Of a stretch of 64,000 bases of DNA, positions 18,607 to 28,112 are shown one piece after another. The notes under the pieces are model-generated. The model ran no database searches. It saw only the letters and a list, made by a program, of their open reading frames with translations, and had not been told where the DNA came from. This DNA is from Clostridium sp. JN-1 (lineage in GTDB: Bacteria > Bacillota > Clostridia > Clostridiales > Clostridiaceae). How positions within the stretch are numbered: the first letter of the stretch is position 1; every line of letters starts with the position of its first letter. Position numbers and translations under genes: made by a program. Where the stretch lies: contig NZ_CP033465.1 in NCBI RefSeq assembly GCF_003718715.1, positions 1,426,001-1,490,000 of the forward strand, read 5' to 3'.

Positions 18607-18651
18607 GAAAAAAATAACCCTATCTTGATGAATAGGAGTTATTTTTTTTAT
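18607..18651 (-). terminator. Terminator of the TerC-like gene, overlapping its last codons
   Basis: Inverted repeat AAAAAATAAC-C-CCTAT / ATAGG-A-GTTATTTTTT with one mismatch; on the minus strand a run of seven or more T follows. The stem begins within the last seven codons (NNSYSSR) of the TerC-like gene and contains its TAG stop. Confidence 0.82.
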
Positions 18652-19327
18652 TATGTCCTTTGAAACTATTTGTCATATACATACCATAAATTATTGTTAT
18701 AAAAGCAGCTGCAAATGGTATTACAAGTTCTAGGATATCTGGCATAAAGGATGCTATAAGATTATCCTCTAATAACATCTTAAATGCAGTATGTGCAAGT
18801 ACTGCTCCGCCTATATAAATTACAATCGGATATTTTTGCATTAGTTTTGCTACGTATTGACTTCCAAAGAATATAATTGGGATATTGAGTAAAAGTCCAA
18901 ATATTATGAGTACTACATTTCCATTTGCAGCACCAGCTATAGCTAGTACATTATCAAGACTCATTGTTGCATCTGCTACTACTATACTTAGTATTGCACT
19001 CATAACATTATTAGATGAATTTACATGAGATTTATTTTCTTCATTACTACTTGGTTTTATAAAATCCCATGTTATCTTTATGAGAAGTAATCCACCAACT
19101 AACTTTATTGGAAGCCATTGAATCATAAGTATATATGATACAAAGCATGTAAAGATAATCCTCAGCAGAACTGCTGCAAATACACCTATAGCTGAAACTA
19201 GTTTTGCATGTTTTGGAGGTAAATTTTTAGTAGCTAATGCAATTACTCCTACATTATCTCCACTTAAAACTATATCTAGTAAAGTAATTTGTAGAACCCC
19301 TATAACTGAATTTATTAAAGAATCCAT
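18620..19327 (-). CDS. TerC/YjbE family integral membrane protein
   Basis: 235 residues with seven or so membrane segments. The DIVLSGDNVGVIALA and DATMSLDNVLAIAG motifs, each with acidic residues within helices, mark the TerC family; B. subtilis YjbE/MeeF-type members export manganese or support metallation of secreted proteins. The exact substrate is inferred, not shown. ATG has GGAGTGATG upstream. The yybP-ykoY manganese riboswitch that often precedes such genes was looked for and not seen; instead a 10-bp palindrome (AAGTTAACTT, 19377-19386) lies about 50 bases upstream. Its terminator overlaps the final codons. Confidence 0.88.
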   Translation of the reverse strand: MDSLINSVIGVLQITLLDIVLSGDNVGVIALATKNLPPKHAKLVSAIGVFAAVLLRIIFTCFVSYILMIQWLPIKLVGGLLLIKITWDFIKPSSNEENKSHVNSSNNVMSAILSIVVADATMSLDNVLAIAGAANGNVVLIIFGLLLNIPIIFFGSQYVAKLMQKYPIVIYIGGAVLAHTAFKMLLEDNLIASFMPDILELVIPFAAAFITIIYGMYMTNSFKGHNKKNNSYSSR

Positions 19328-19657
19328 ATTGTCATCACTCCAATTTAAAAAAATATAAGATATTAAAATAAGAGGTAAGTTAACTTGCTTAATATAATAT
19401 ACTTTACCACATAATAATTAAAATATCAATTACATTTTGTGGCAACAATATACATTTATATAATATATGAAGTTTTATTCGTATGTTATGATATCATAAA
19501 AAAATAAATTTATGTTATAATGAAACGATGTTTTAGAATGTATTCAAATTTAATCAGACAAATATGAGGTGAAAAGTGATACATTAAAAGAGAATATTAC
19601 TATTTCCTGTCTTTGATTATTTAAAAATATGTGACATAATTACAAATGGAGGATTCA
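19328..19657. other. Divergent intergenic region, AT-rich, no gene seen
   Basis: The region separates the divergent TerC-like and LTA-synthase-like genes and should hold both promoters. The only clear symmetry is the palindrome AAGTTAACTT at 19377-19386. TTATAAT-like -10 candidates occur near 19512. No open frame with a ribosome-binding site was found. Confidence 0.5.
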
Positions 19658-21550
19658 ATGAATAAGCAGATGATTATAAGAATTTTGAAAAAGATAATGT
19701 TAGTTATTAAGATGAATTTTGATGTAATATTATTCTTTATTGTATTTTATATCAAGATAATGAATTTTGGTAATCAAATAAATCCAGTGTATTTTTACTA
19801 TAAAGATATCTTTGTTCCAGTTGTTTCATCAATACTTATAATTATGAGCATAAGTTTTATATTTAGGGACAAAAGATATATTGTATTATATATTTTAGAT
19901 GTAATATTTACAATATTTATAATTGGAGATTTGCTTTTTTATTATAAATATGATGGGCTGATAACTGATGTATCCATAAAGTATATATTTTCAAATGGTT
20001 TTAAATTTAAATATTTGTTGAATAGTCAAATGATTTATAAATGTATACCTTATATGATAGATTTATTGATTATACTTGTGATACTGCACTTATTTCTAGT
20101 ACATAAAAATATATACAAGAGTTTTAAATATAACTTTTTTATGTTTTTGCTTTTCTTAGGCATTGGAATTATTTTAGATATGCCTCAAATAGAGAAAATA
20201 TCAATAGATCAACCTCAGCTTATAAATACAATGAGCAATAAGGTATATATTGCTAGAAATCTTGGATGTATAAATTTTCACTTAATAGATACATTTAATT
20301 TTATAAATAACAATAAAGATAGTTTGAAAGGTATATCCGATGAAGAAAAAAAAGAAGTGTTTACTTTTTTAGACAATAAAAATAATCAAAGCAGTCAAAT
20401 AAAAAAGTTAAATGGCTGTGGAAAAGATAAAAACTTGATTATAATACAAGTAGAATCACTACAGCAATTTGTAATCAATAAAAAAGTAAATGGACAAGAC
20501 ATTACTCCAAACTTAAATAAATGGATAAATCAAAGTATGTATTTTGATAATTTTTATTTTCAAACGTGTGTAGGAAATACTTCTGATGCCGAATTTATCA
20601 TAAATAATTCTATGTATCCTTCAAATATGTCGCCAGTTTACTATACTTATAGTGCTAACAAATTGGATTCACTCCCAAGTAAAATGAAAGAAAAGGGTTA
20701 CCATACTGCAGTTTTTCATGGACACATGGAAGACTTTTGGAACAGACCACTTATGTACAAAAGTGAGGGATTTGATAAGTATTATGGTGAAAAAAGCTTT
20801 AACATGGATGAAGAGATAGGTATGGGATTAAGTGATAAATCTTTTTTTAATCAAACTTTGGATAGGTTAAAAGATTTAAAGCAGCCTTATTATTCTTTTG
20901 TAATAACTTTAAGCAGTCACTATCCATTTAAAGATAAAAACAATGAATTTGGCAATTTTGATGTTGGAAACTATAAAGGTACATTTTTAGGAGATTATTT
21001 TAATGCAATTCACTATACGGATAAACAAATTGGAATGTTTTTAGATAAACTTCAAAAAGAAGGGATTATGCAAAATTCGATTATAGTGTTGTATGGCGAT
21101 CACAATGCTATAGGTGACAATAATATAAATCAATTATATAGTTTCTTAGGAGAGAAAAATATAAATGAATTTGATAAATTTAATCTTGAAAAAGTACCTA
21201 TGTTTATACATTTTCCAAATTCTGAATTTAAGGGCGTAAATCATAGGTATTGTGGTCAAATGGATATTTACCCGACACTGTCAAATATATTTGATTTAAA
21301 AGCTAAATTTGTATTTGGAAGAGACTTATTCAATACAAGTGAACAAAAAGTTATATTCAAGAATGGAGCTTTTATAAAAGATAATATTTTATATATTCCG
21401 TGGGTTAATAGTTATTATGATTTAAAAACAGGTAAAAAAGTAAATGAAACACAAAACTTAAAAAAAGATAAAAATGATGCTGCGAAAGAACTTAATTATT
21501 CTGATGATATTTTAGAACATAATTTACTAAAAAACTTAAATACTAAATAG
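19658..21550 (+). CDS. LTA synthase family phosphoglycerol transferase / sulfatase
   Basis: 630 residues from ATG 19658. An in-frame ATG four codons earlier is the source of the ribosome-binding site GGAGG (19648-19652), so the downstream ATG is the real start. Five hydrophobic segments occupy the first ~190 residues; an extracellular sulfatase-like domain follows with the metal/nucleophile motif (VESLQQF, then GNTSDAEF with the catalytic Thr), FHGHMEDFWNRP and YGDHNAIG. LtaS family enzymes take glycerol phosphate from phosphatidylglycerol to build lipoteichoic acid or modify envelope glycans. Length and layout match the family. It is 34 bases upstream of an AEC transporter gene with no terminator between, so they may be cotranscribed. 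Confidence 0.9.
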   Translation: MNKQMIIRILKKIMLVIKMNFDVILFFIVFYIKIMNFGNQINPVYFYYKDIFVPVVSSILIIMSISFIFRDKRYIVLYILDVIFTIFIIGDLLFYYKYDGLITDVSIKYIFSNGFKFKYLLNSQMIYKCIPYMIDLLIILVILHLFLVHKNIYKSFKYNFFMFLLFLGIGIILDMPQIEKISIDQPQLINTMSNKVYIARNLGCINFHLIDTFNFINNNKDSLKGISDEEKKEVFTFLDNKNNQSSQIKKLNGCGKDKNLIIIQVESLQQFVINKKVNGQDITPNLNKWINQSMYFDNFYFQTCVGNTSDAEFIINNSMYPSNMSPVYYTYSANKLDSLPSKMKEKGYHTAVFHGHMEDFWNRPLMYKSEGFDKYYGEKSFNMDEEIGMGLSDKSFFNQTLDRLKDLKQPYYSFVITLSSHYPFKDKNNEFGNFDVGNYKGTFLGDYFNAIHYTDKQIGMFLDKLQKEGIMQNSIIVLYGDHNAIGDNNINQLYSFLGEKNINEFDKFNLEKVPMFIHFPNSEFKGVNHRYCGQMDIYPTLSNIFDLKAKFVFGRDLFNTSEQKVIFKNGAFIKDNILYIPWVNSYYDLKTGKKVNETQNLKKDKNDAAKELNYSDDILEHNLLKNLNTK

Positions 21551-21584
21551 CTGATTTAAAAAACTAGGGAAAAGGGGAATTAGA

Positions 21585-22532
21585 ATGATTGTATTAAGTG
21601 CTTTAGAAAGTATCTTAAGTATAATAATAATGATTACTATAGGATGTATACTTACATATAAAAAGTGGTTTGATGAAAAGACAGCAGCAATTTTTGCAAA
21701 AGTTGTATGTGGATTATCACTACCTTGTCTTATGATATCTAATATTATAGGTAATTTTGACAGAAACAAATTAGTTCATTTGGGTAAGGGTGTTATAATT
21801 CCCTTTTCGTCTATGGCTGTAACATATTTAATAGCTATTGTCGTTTCAAAAGTTATTAGGGTTAAAAAAGGTAGAATAGGAACTTTTAGGTCAATGTTTT
21901 TTGTATCAAATTCAATATTTATAGGACTTCCAGTAAATATGGCATTGTTTGGAACTAAAAGCATACCATATGTGCTTATCTATTACATAGCCAATACTAC
22001 ATTCTTTTGGACTATAGGTAGTTATGGAATTTGTATGGATGGAGAAAATCATCAAGGCAAACATCCAGGTATGTTTTCTAAAGAAACCTTAAAAAGGATA
22101 TTTTCTCCGCCGCTTCTAGGCTTTATAGCAGCTATAATACTTATAATCCTTAATATACATGTGCCTAAATTTATTTTAGATACATGTAATTATTTTGGAA
22201 ACTTGACTACGCCGCTGTCAATGTTATTCATAGGAATAACATTGTATTCTTTTAGATCCGAAAAAGTAAAAGTAGATAAGGACATGGTAGCAGTACTTGT
22301 TGGAAGATTTTTAATTTCTCCACTTTTAATATTTATAGCAGCTTATTACTGGCCTATACCTATCTTAATGAAGAAGGTATTTGTTATACAAGCGGCTATG
22401 CCGGTTATGACTAATACAGCTATAGTTGCAAAAAGTTATAATGCTGATTACAAATATGCTACTGTTATGACTGTAGTTACAACTGTGCTAAGTGCTGTAG
22501 TTATACCATTATACATGATGATATTAGGGTAG
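21585..22532 (+). CDS. AEC family (auxin efflux carrier-like) transporter
   Basis: 315 residues, about ten membrane segments in two similar halves. Motifs near the ends, including FAKVVCGLSLPCLMISN and the late QAAMPVMTNTAIVAK, fit the bacterial AEC family (PF03547), whose characterised members move malate, malonate or other organic acids. The substrate is unknown. ATG has AGGGGAATTAG upstream. Probably cotranscribed with the LTA-synthase-like gene; the pairing has no clear functional meaning. Confidence 0.88.
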   Translation: MIVLSALESILSIIIMITIGCILTYKKWFDEKTAAIFAKVVCGLSLPCLMISNIIGNFDRNKLVHLGKGVIIPFSSMAVTYLIAIVVSKVIRVKKGRIGTFRSMFFVSNSIFIGLPVNMALFGTKSIPYVLIYYIANTTFFWTIGSYGICMDGENHQGKHPGMFSKETLKRIFSPPLLGFIAAIILIILNIHVPKFILDTCNYFGNLTTPLSMLFIGITLYSFRSEKVKVDKDMVAVLVGRFLISPLLIFIAAYYWPIPILMKKVFVIQAAMPVMTNTAIVAKSYNADYKYATVMTVVTTVLSAVVIPLYMMILG

Positions 22533-22629
22533 AATATAAATAATTAGAATCAAAATTATGGATGATATACTGATGATTTTGGAATATAATTATTAATAAG
22601 AGGATATTTTGTAGGAGGGAGTAAATTAG

Positions 22630-23775
22630 ATGAAAAAATTTGTATTTGGAAGAAGCTGCATAATAATGGGCGAAAATTGTATGCAGTGTTTAAAAGAAAT
22701 AAATGTTGGTAGAGCATTTATTGTGACTGGTCATAAATCCATGATTGAAAGTGGGATAATTCAAAAAGCAGAAAAAATTTTAAGCAGCAAAGGTTATCCT
22801 GTGTATATACATTCTGGAATTACTAAAAGTTCAGGGATAAATATTATAATGGATATTTTAGATGCAATGAAAAAGTTTAAACCTGATACAGTTATAGCAT
22901 TAGGGGGTGGATCTGTTATAGATGCTGCTAAAATTCTAACTATTATTTATGAAAATCAAAATATAAATTTTGAAAACATACTTTCTTTTAAGCTTCCTAC
23001 AGAAAGAAAATATCTAAAGCTAATTGCGATACCATCCACTTCAGGAACCGGAAGTGAGGTTACAAGAAGCTGCCTTATGTGTTTAAAGGATAATGATGCC
23101 AAAATAAAACTCAAAACTCCTGCATTTATTCCAGATGTAGTAATATTAGATCCAATTATACCACTTAATATGCCATTTTCTATCGCGGCGCAAACAGGTA
23201 TGATTGCAATATCTCATGTAATCGAATGTTATTTAGATGATAATTTGAATGATATATCTAAGTGTTTATGTAGACAAGCAATTATGGGATTATTTAAGTA
23301 TTTACCATTATCTTGTCAAAGCAGTGATATAAAGTTTAGGGAAAAAGTACAAAATTATGTGTGTATTTCAGGACTTGCATTTAATAATGTTAGCAGCGAA
23401 ATAATTGATGCAATATCTGCTTCTATCAGTGCAAAGTTTAATTTAAATTATGGACTTGTAAATGCTATAGTATTGCCTTACTTTTTAGAATATAGTACTA
23501 GAAATATAACAATAGTTTCAAGGTTAAAGGAGCTAGGTAAGTACATAGGAGTAGAAGATTTTATAAATTCAATAAAAAAACTGAATAGCAAATTAAGCAT
23601 ACCAAAAAGCTTAAAGGAAGTTGGAATTGATGAAAAGAAATTTGAAAATAACTTATTTATGCTTGTGCAAAACTTAGTAAGATATTTTACCAAAATAAAT
23701 CACATAAAGATTTCAGAGGAGGATATAGTTAAAATATTAAAATATGTTTATTACGGACATGATATAGATTTTTAG
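22630..23775 (+). CDS. Iron-containing alcohol dehydrogenase family protein with degenerate metal site
   Basis: 381 residues, full length for the family. The NAD(P)-binding region is intact: ALGGGSVIDAAK and IPSTSGTGSEVTR. The metal site is not. Aligning TGMIAISH with the usual TGMDALTH puts Ile192 where the first ligand Asp should be (His196 is kept); aligning IIDAISA...NYGLVNAI with the usual IVHAMAH...PHGLANAI puts Asp260 and Tyr274 at two ligand histidines and Ala264 at the conserved catalytic histidine. Three of four ligands are changed with the frame intact, so this is likely a repurposed or non-redox protein rather than a dead gene. AGGAGGGAG precedes ATG. No clear partner genes. Confidence 0.82.
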   Translation: MKKFVFGRSCIIMGENCMQCLKEINVGRAFIVTGHKSMIESGIIQKAEKILSSKGYPVYIHSGITKSSGINIIMDILDAMKKFKPDTVIALGGGSVIDAAKILTIIYENQNINFENILSFKLPTERKYLKLIAIPSTSGTGSEVTRSCLMCLKDNDAKIKLKTPAFIPDVVILDPIIPLNMPFSIAAQTGMIAISHVIECYLDDNLNDISKCLCRQAIMGLFKYLPLSCQSSDIKFREKVQNYVCISGLAFNNVSSEIIDAISASISAKFNLNYGLVNAIVLPYFLEYSTRNITIVSRLKELGKYIGVEDFINSIKKLNSKLSIPKSLKEVGIDEKKFENNLFMLVQNLVRYFTKINHIKISEEDIVKILKYVYYGHDIDF

Positions 23776-23868
23776 GTTAAAACGGTTTGTTAATAAAAAA
23801 AGTATAAATTTTGGAAAATAGTTAACAATATTTATGTAATATTAATCATTGAAAGGAGGAATAAATAA

Positions 23869-25287
23869 TTGGATTTCTATATCTATAATACACTATCGCG
23901 TAAAAAAGAAAAATTTATTCCTGTACATGAAAACAAAGTTGGTATGTATACTTGCGGACCAACAGTTTATGACTATGCCCATATAGGAAATTTGAGAACT
24001 TATATTTTTGAAGATGTGCTAAAAAAGTCTTTAAGATATGTTGGATATGATGTAAAACATGTTATGAATATAACTGATGTAGGTCATCTTCAGTCAGATG
24101 AAGACTATGGAGTTGACAAAATGCAGCTTGGTACTGAAAGAGAAAGTAAAACTGTTTGGGATATAGCAAATTATTATGAAAAAGCTTTCTTTAAAGACTG
24201 TAACAAATTAAACATAGAAAGACCAACCATAGTGTGCAGAGCTACTGATCATATAGATGATATGATAAATTTAATAAAAGTTCTAGAAAATAAAGGATAT
24301 ACTTATATTTCTAATGGCAATGTGTATTATTCAATTGATAAATTTAAAGATTATAATAAATTGGCTAATTTGACTATGGATGAATTAAAAGCTGGCAGTA
24401 GAATAAAAATAGACGAGTACAAAAAGAATCCATTAGATTTTGTGCTGTGGTTTACAAATTCCAAGTTTAGAAATCAAGTAATGCAGTGGGATTCACCATG
24501 GGGAATAGGTTTTCCAGGATGGCATATAGAGTGTTCTGCAATGTCAATAAAGTATTTAGGTGAAAAAATAGACATTCACTGCGGCGGTGTGGATCACATA
24601 CCAGTTCATCATACAAATGAAATAGCACAATCAGAAGCTGCATTAGGACATAAATGGGTAAATTATTGGATGCATGGAGAATTTCTTGTATTAGATAATG
24701 GAAAAATGTCAAAATCTAAAAGGGACTTCTTAACATTAAATAAACTAGAGGAAAAGGGATTTGATCCGCTAGTTTATAGATATTTTTGTCTTCAATCAAG
24801 ATATAGAAAACAATTATTGTTTAGTTTTGACGCATTAAAGGATGCGGAAAATGGATATAAAAAATTAAAGAATAAAGTATCAAATTTAATAAAAGAAGTT
24901 AAAGAAGAAGATAGGCTAGATTTAGAAAAAATAAATGATTACAGAAATAAGTTTGTAGAGAAACTCAGTGACGATTTGAACATACCAAATGTATTTACTG
25001 TTTTATGGAAAGTTATTAAAGACAATCAACTTACGAATAAGGAAAAGTGTACCTTGATAGAAGATTTTGATAAAGTATTGTCTATGAATTTAATGGATGT
25101 ATATATAGAAGAAGGTTTAAATTCAAATGTGGATAGTAAATTTATAGATAAGTTTATACAGGAGAGAAATGCTGCAAGGCAAAACAGAGATTGGACTAAA
25201 GCAGATGAAATTAGAGATAAATTAAATTCCATGAATATTGAAATTTTAGATTCTAAAGAAGGAACCAAGTGGAAATTAAAGAAGTAA
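23869..25287 (+). CDS. cysS: Cysteinyl-tRNA synthetase
   Basis: 472 residues. TTG start, with AAAGGAGG nine bases upstream. Class I synthetase motifs are clear: zinc ligand Cys29 in MYTCGPTVYDYAHIGN with the HIGH-type motif HIGN at 38-41, the second zinc motif GWHIECSAM, the CGGVDH(I)PVHHTNE region, and KMSKS at 279-283. It attaches cysteine to tRNA-Cys in the cytoplasm. The C-terminal helical anticodon-binding domain ends at residue 472, the usual length. No T-box leader is seen in the 93-base gap upstream. Confidence 0.97.
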   Translation: MDFYIYNTLSRKKEKFIPVHENKVGMYTCGPTVYDYAHIGNLRTYIFEDVLKKSLRYVGYDVKHVMNITDVGHLQSDEDYGVDKMQLGTERESKTVWDIANYYEKAFFKDCNKLNIERPTIVCRATDHIDDMINLIKVLENKGYTYISNGNVYYSIDKFKDYNKLANLTMDELKAGSRIKIDEYKKNPLDFVLWFTNSKFRNQVMQWDSPWGIGFPGWHIECSAMSIKYLGEKIDIHCGGVDHIPVHHTNEIAQSEAALGHKWVNYWMHGEFLVLDNGKMSKSKRDFLTLNKLEEKGFDPLVYRYFCLQSRYRKQLLFSFDALKDAENGYKKLKNKVSNLIKEVKEEDRLDLEKINDYRNKFVEKLSDDLNIPNVFTVLWKVIKDNQLTNKEKCTLIEDFDKVLSMNLMDVYIEEGLNSNVDSKFIDKFIQERNAARQNRDWTKADEIRDKLNSMNIEILDSKEGTKWKLKK

Positions 25288-25298
25288 GAATTGAGGAT

Positions 25299-25337
25299 TA
25301 AAGGGAAAGTTGAATTTTGAACTTTTCCTTTTTTTAT
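25299..25337 (+). terminator. Rho-independent terminator after cysS
   Basis: AAAGGGAAAGTT (25300-25311) pairs with AACTTTTCCTTT (25320-25331) with one G-T pair, followed by a run of T. Confidence 0.9.
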
Positions 25338-25551
25338 TTCTTAAAAATTTGACTTTATAAGGATTAAATAATTTGACGCATAACACCAAATGTAGTATCA
25401 TTAAAAGTGTGATTACCATATTACGGAATATCATGTCGATTGTGGGTTCTGATACACATCATGTAAAACATGTCATAATCTTTAATAGGATATTTAAGAG
25501 TTTAGGGTTTAGCAAGTGACTAATAAGATTTGAAAAGGGGGAAGATACTAA
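25338..25551 (+). promoter_or_regulatory. Leader / control region of the pyrimidine catabolism operon
   Basis: A 214-base stretch between the cysS terminator and preT should carry the operon promoter. It holds the 13-base palindrome CATGTAAAACATG (25460-25472) within a longer imperfect dyad, a possible operator. It does not match a purine riboswitch or another leader I recognise, and no -24/-12 element was found. Confidence 0.4.
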
Positions 25552-26817
25552 ATGGAAAAAAGAAAATGTTTAGAAGAAACAATCAAACCGTTAACACCTC
25601 TTTTAGCTATGGAAGAGGCAGCAAGATGTCTTTTATGTCATGATGCACCTTGCAGTAAGGCTTGCCCAGCGGGAACCAATCCAGGGAAATTCATTCGTTC
25701 ACTTCGTTTCAGAAATTTAAAAGGAGCAGTAGAAACTATAAGAACAAATAATGTACTTGCTGGAATTTGTGCAAGGGTATGTCCTTATAATAAATATTGT
25801 GAAGGAGCTTGCAGTAGGTGCGGCATAGATAAACCTATAAGAATAGGTGAGTTACAGAGATATCTAACTGACTATGAGAAAAACATAAACATGAAAGTAC
25901 TAGATAAGGTAGAAACTACAAAGGAAAAAGTAGCAGTTATAGGTGCTGGCCCAAGTGGTATTTCGGCAGCAGCAGCACTTGCATTAAGAGGATATAAAGT
26001 AACTGTGTTTGAAGAAAAAGACATCTTAGGTGGATGGTTAAGTTATGGAATACCACCTGAAAGATTACCTCAACAAGTTGTAGAAGATGAAATAAACTAC
26101 ACAAAAGAGTTAGGGGTAGAATTTAAAATAAATTGTAAAGTTGGAAAAGATATTAAAATAGATGCTCTTAGATCAAAAGGATATAAAGCATTCTTAATTT
26201 CTATTGGAATTCAAAATGGAAAATCTGTAGATATTAAAGGCGCTGACTTAGAAGGTGTTGTAAATGGTGTAGATTTTCTTGGAAAGGCTAAAACTAATAA
26301 AGGTGATGTAAAAGTAGGTAATCATGTAATCGTTATTGGCGGCGGAGATGTTGCTATGGACTGTGCATCAACTGCTAAATTACTTGGATGCGAAGATGTA
26401 AAGATAGTTTACAGGAGAACTATAGAAAAAATGCCTGCAGATTCAAAGAAAAGAGGATACATCCAATCATTAAATATTCCCATATTCACAGGATTCAAGC
26501 CATCAGAAATAATAGGCAATGCAGGAAAGGCTGCAAGCTTTAAAGCAAAAGGTATGTTTGATGAGGCAGCTGCATTAGAACTTACAGCTGATATGGTTAT
26601 ATTTGCAGTAGGACAAGAACCAGAAGATGTAAGACTTATTGCTGATGTAAAAGTTGATGAAAAAGGAATAATAGCTGCAGAAGATTGCAGAACAAATCTA
26701 GCAGATGTATTTGCAGCAGGAGATATAGTTGAAGGAGATAAAACAGTTGTACAAGCTATTGCACTAGGTAAATTAGCTGGGGAATCAATAGATTCTTATT
26801 TAGCAGGTACAAGATAG
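25552..26817 (+). CDS. preT: NAD-dependent dihydropyrimidine dehydrogenase subunit PreT
   Basis: 421 residues. An N-terminal Fe-S domain of the GltD/DPD type carries cysteines in CLLCHDAPCSKACPAG and CARVCPYNKYCEGACSRCG. An FAD-binding GAGPSGISAAAAL motif follows at about 129, then an NAD(H)-binding GGGDVAMDCA motif, and a C-terminal FAD motif with FAAGDIVEG. PreT takes electrons from NADH and passes them to PreA, which reduces uracil and thymine to dihydropyrimidines. First gene of a five-gene operon; 31 bases to preA. AGGGGGAAG precedes ATG by nine bases. Confidence 0.94.
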   Translation: MEKRKCLEETIKPLTPLLAMEEAARCLLCHDAPCSKACPAGTNPGKFIRSLRFRNLKGAVETIRTNNVLAGICARVCPYNKYCEGACSRCGIDKPIRIGELQRYLTDYEKNINMKVLDKVETTKEKVAVIGAGPSGISAAAALALRGYKVTVFEEKDILGGWLSYGIPPERLPQQVVEDEINYTKELGVEFKINCKVGKDIKIDALRSKGYKAFLISIGIQNGKSVDIKGADLEGVVNGVDFLGKAKTNKGDVKVGNHVIVIGGGDVAMDCASTAKLLGCEDVKIVYRRTIEKMPADSKKRGYIQSLNIPIFTGFKPSEIIGNAGKAASFKAKGMFDEAAALELTADMVIFAVGQEPEDVRLIADVKVDEKGIIAAEDCRTNLADVFAAGDIVEGDKTVVQAIALGKLAGESIDSYLAGTR

Positions 26818-26848
26818 TTTCATAAGGAATTAAGGAGGTGCAGATTAA

Positions 26849-28087
26849 ATGAGAAAAAAAGATCTTTCAATAGAGTTTTGTGGGGTAAAATGTGAAAATC
26901 CGTTTTTCCTATCATCATCACCAGTTGGAAATAATTATGAAATGTGTGCAAAAGCATTAGAAACAGGTTGGGGTGGAATAGTTTTTAAAACAGCCGCTGT
27001 AGAAAAAATGATAGAAGTTTCACCGCGTTTTGATGCTAATAAAAAAGAAGGAACTCCTTTTATAGGATTTAAAAATATGGAGCAAGTTTCAGAACATTCA
27101 CTTGAACAGAATCTTGCAGATATGAAAAAACTTAAAGAAAATTATCCAAGCAAGGTATTAGCAGCTTCAATAATGGGTTCAAATGAAGAAGAATGGACTA
27201 AACTTGCACAGCTTGTTACGGAAATAGGCGCAGATATTATTGAATGTAATTTTTCATGTCCGCAGATGACAAGTCATGCTATGGGATCAGATGTTGGTCA
27301 AAATCCTGAATTAGTTAAAAAATATTCAGCTGCAGTAAGAAGAGGAACTCATCTTCCTGTACTTGCAAAAATGACTCCTAATATAGGAAATATGGAAGCA
27401 CCAGCAATAGCTTCAATAGAAGGTGGAGCTACAGGAATTTCTGCTATTAATACAATAAAGTGTATTACTGGAGTTGACCTGGATAAAAAAGTAGGTCTTC
27501 CAATAGTAAATGGTAAATCATCCATATCTGGATATTCAGGAAAGGCAGTTAAACCAATAGCTTTAAGATTTGTAAGTCAGCTTGCCAAAGAACCAAAACT
27601 TAAAAATGTTCCAATCAGTGGTATTGGAGGAATAGAAACTTGGCAGGATGCTCTTGAATTTATAATGTTAGGAGCAAAAAATGTTCAAGTTACTACAGCT
27701 ATTATGCAGTATGGATATAGAATAGTTGAAGATATGATCAGTGGATTACAATATTATATGGAGGAAAAATGTGTAGACAAGCTTTCAGATTTAGTTGGTG
27801 CTGCTCTTGATAACATAGTACCAGCTGAAAATTTAGATAGAGATTATATAGTATATCCAAAATATAATACTGACAAATGCATTGGATGTGGGAGATGTTA
27901 TATTTCATGCTGTGATGGAGCTCATCAAGCTGTAGTATGGGATGAAGAAAGTAGAAGACCTTCATTAAATAAAGATAATTGTGTAGGCTGTCATTTATGT
28001 GCACTAGTATGCCCAATAGAAGATTGCATAACGAAAGGAGAAATTAAATTTAAAGATTTTGGTGTAAAAAGAGAAATATCTCTTTAA
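26849..28087 (+). CDS. preA: NAD-dependent dihydropyrimidine dehydrogenase subunit PreA
   Basis: 412 residues. The N-terminal ~330 residues are an FMN-binding dihydroorotate-dehydrogenase-like barrel; NFSCPQM has the family's active-site Cys region and [15 protein letters not shown] the FMN-phosphate segment. The C-terminus has two [4Fe-4S] motifs, [11 protein letters not shown] and [12 protein letters not shown]. With PreT it forms the uracil/thymine reductase complex that starts reductive pyrimidine breakdown (or can run backwards). AGGAGGTG precedes ATG. 25 bases to the next gene. Confidence 0.95.
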   Translation: MRKKDLSIEFCGVKCENPFFLSSSPVGNNYEMCAKALETGWGGIVFKTAAVEKMIEVSPRFDANKKEGTPFIGFKNMEQVSEHSLEQNLADMKKLKENYPSKVLAASIMGSNEEEWTKLAQLVTEIGADIIECNFSCPQMTSHAMGSDVGQNPELVKKYSAAVRRGTHLPVLAKMTPNIGNMEAPAIASIEGGATGISAINTIKCITGVDLDKKVGLPIVNGKSSISGYSGKAVKPIALRFVSQLAKEPKLKNVPISGIGGIETWQDALEFIMLGAKNVQVTTAIMQYGYRIVEDMISGLQYYMEEKCVDKLSDLVGAALDNIVPAENLDRDYIVYPKYNTDKCIGCGRCYISCCDGAHQAVVWDEESRRPSLNKDNCVGCHLCALVCPIEDCITKGEIKFKDFGVKREISL

Positions 28088-28112
28088 CAAAAAACTGTAA
28101 AGGGGAATTTTT

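Noticed and set aside
19328-19460. Possible yybP-ykoY manganese riboswitch before the TerC-like gene
   Set aside because: The conserved core of that riboswitch is absent from the upstream sequence on the minus strand.
23776-23868. Possible T-box leader before cysS
   Set aside because: The gap is only 93 bases and has no T-box sequence or terminator.
25338-25551. Possible purine or other riboswitch before the pyrimidine operon
   Set aside because: The conserved loops of the purine riboswitch were not found and no terminator/antiterminator pair was seen; kept only as a control region.
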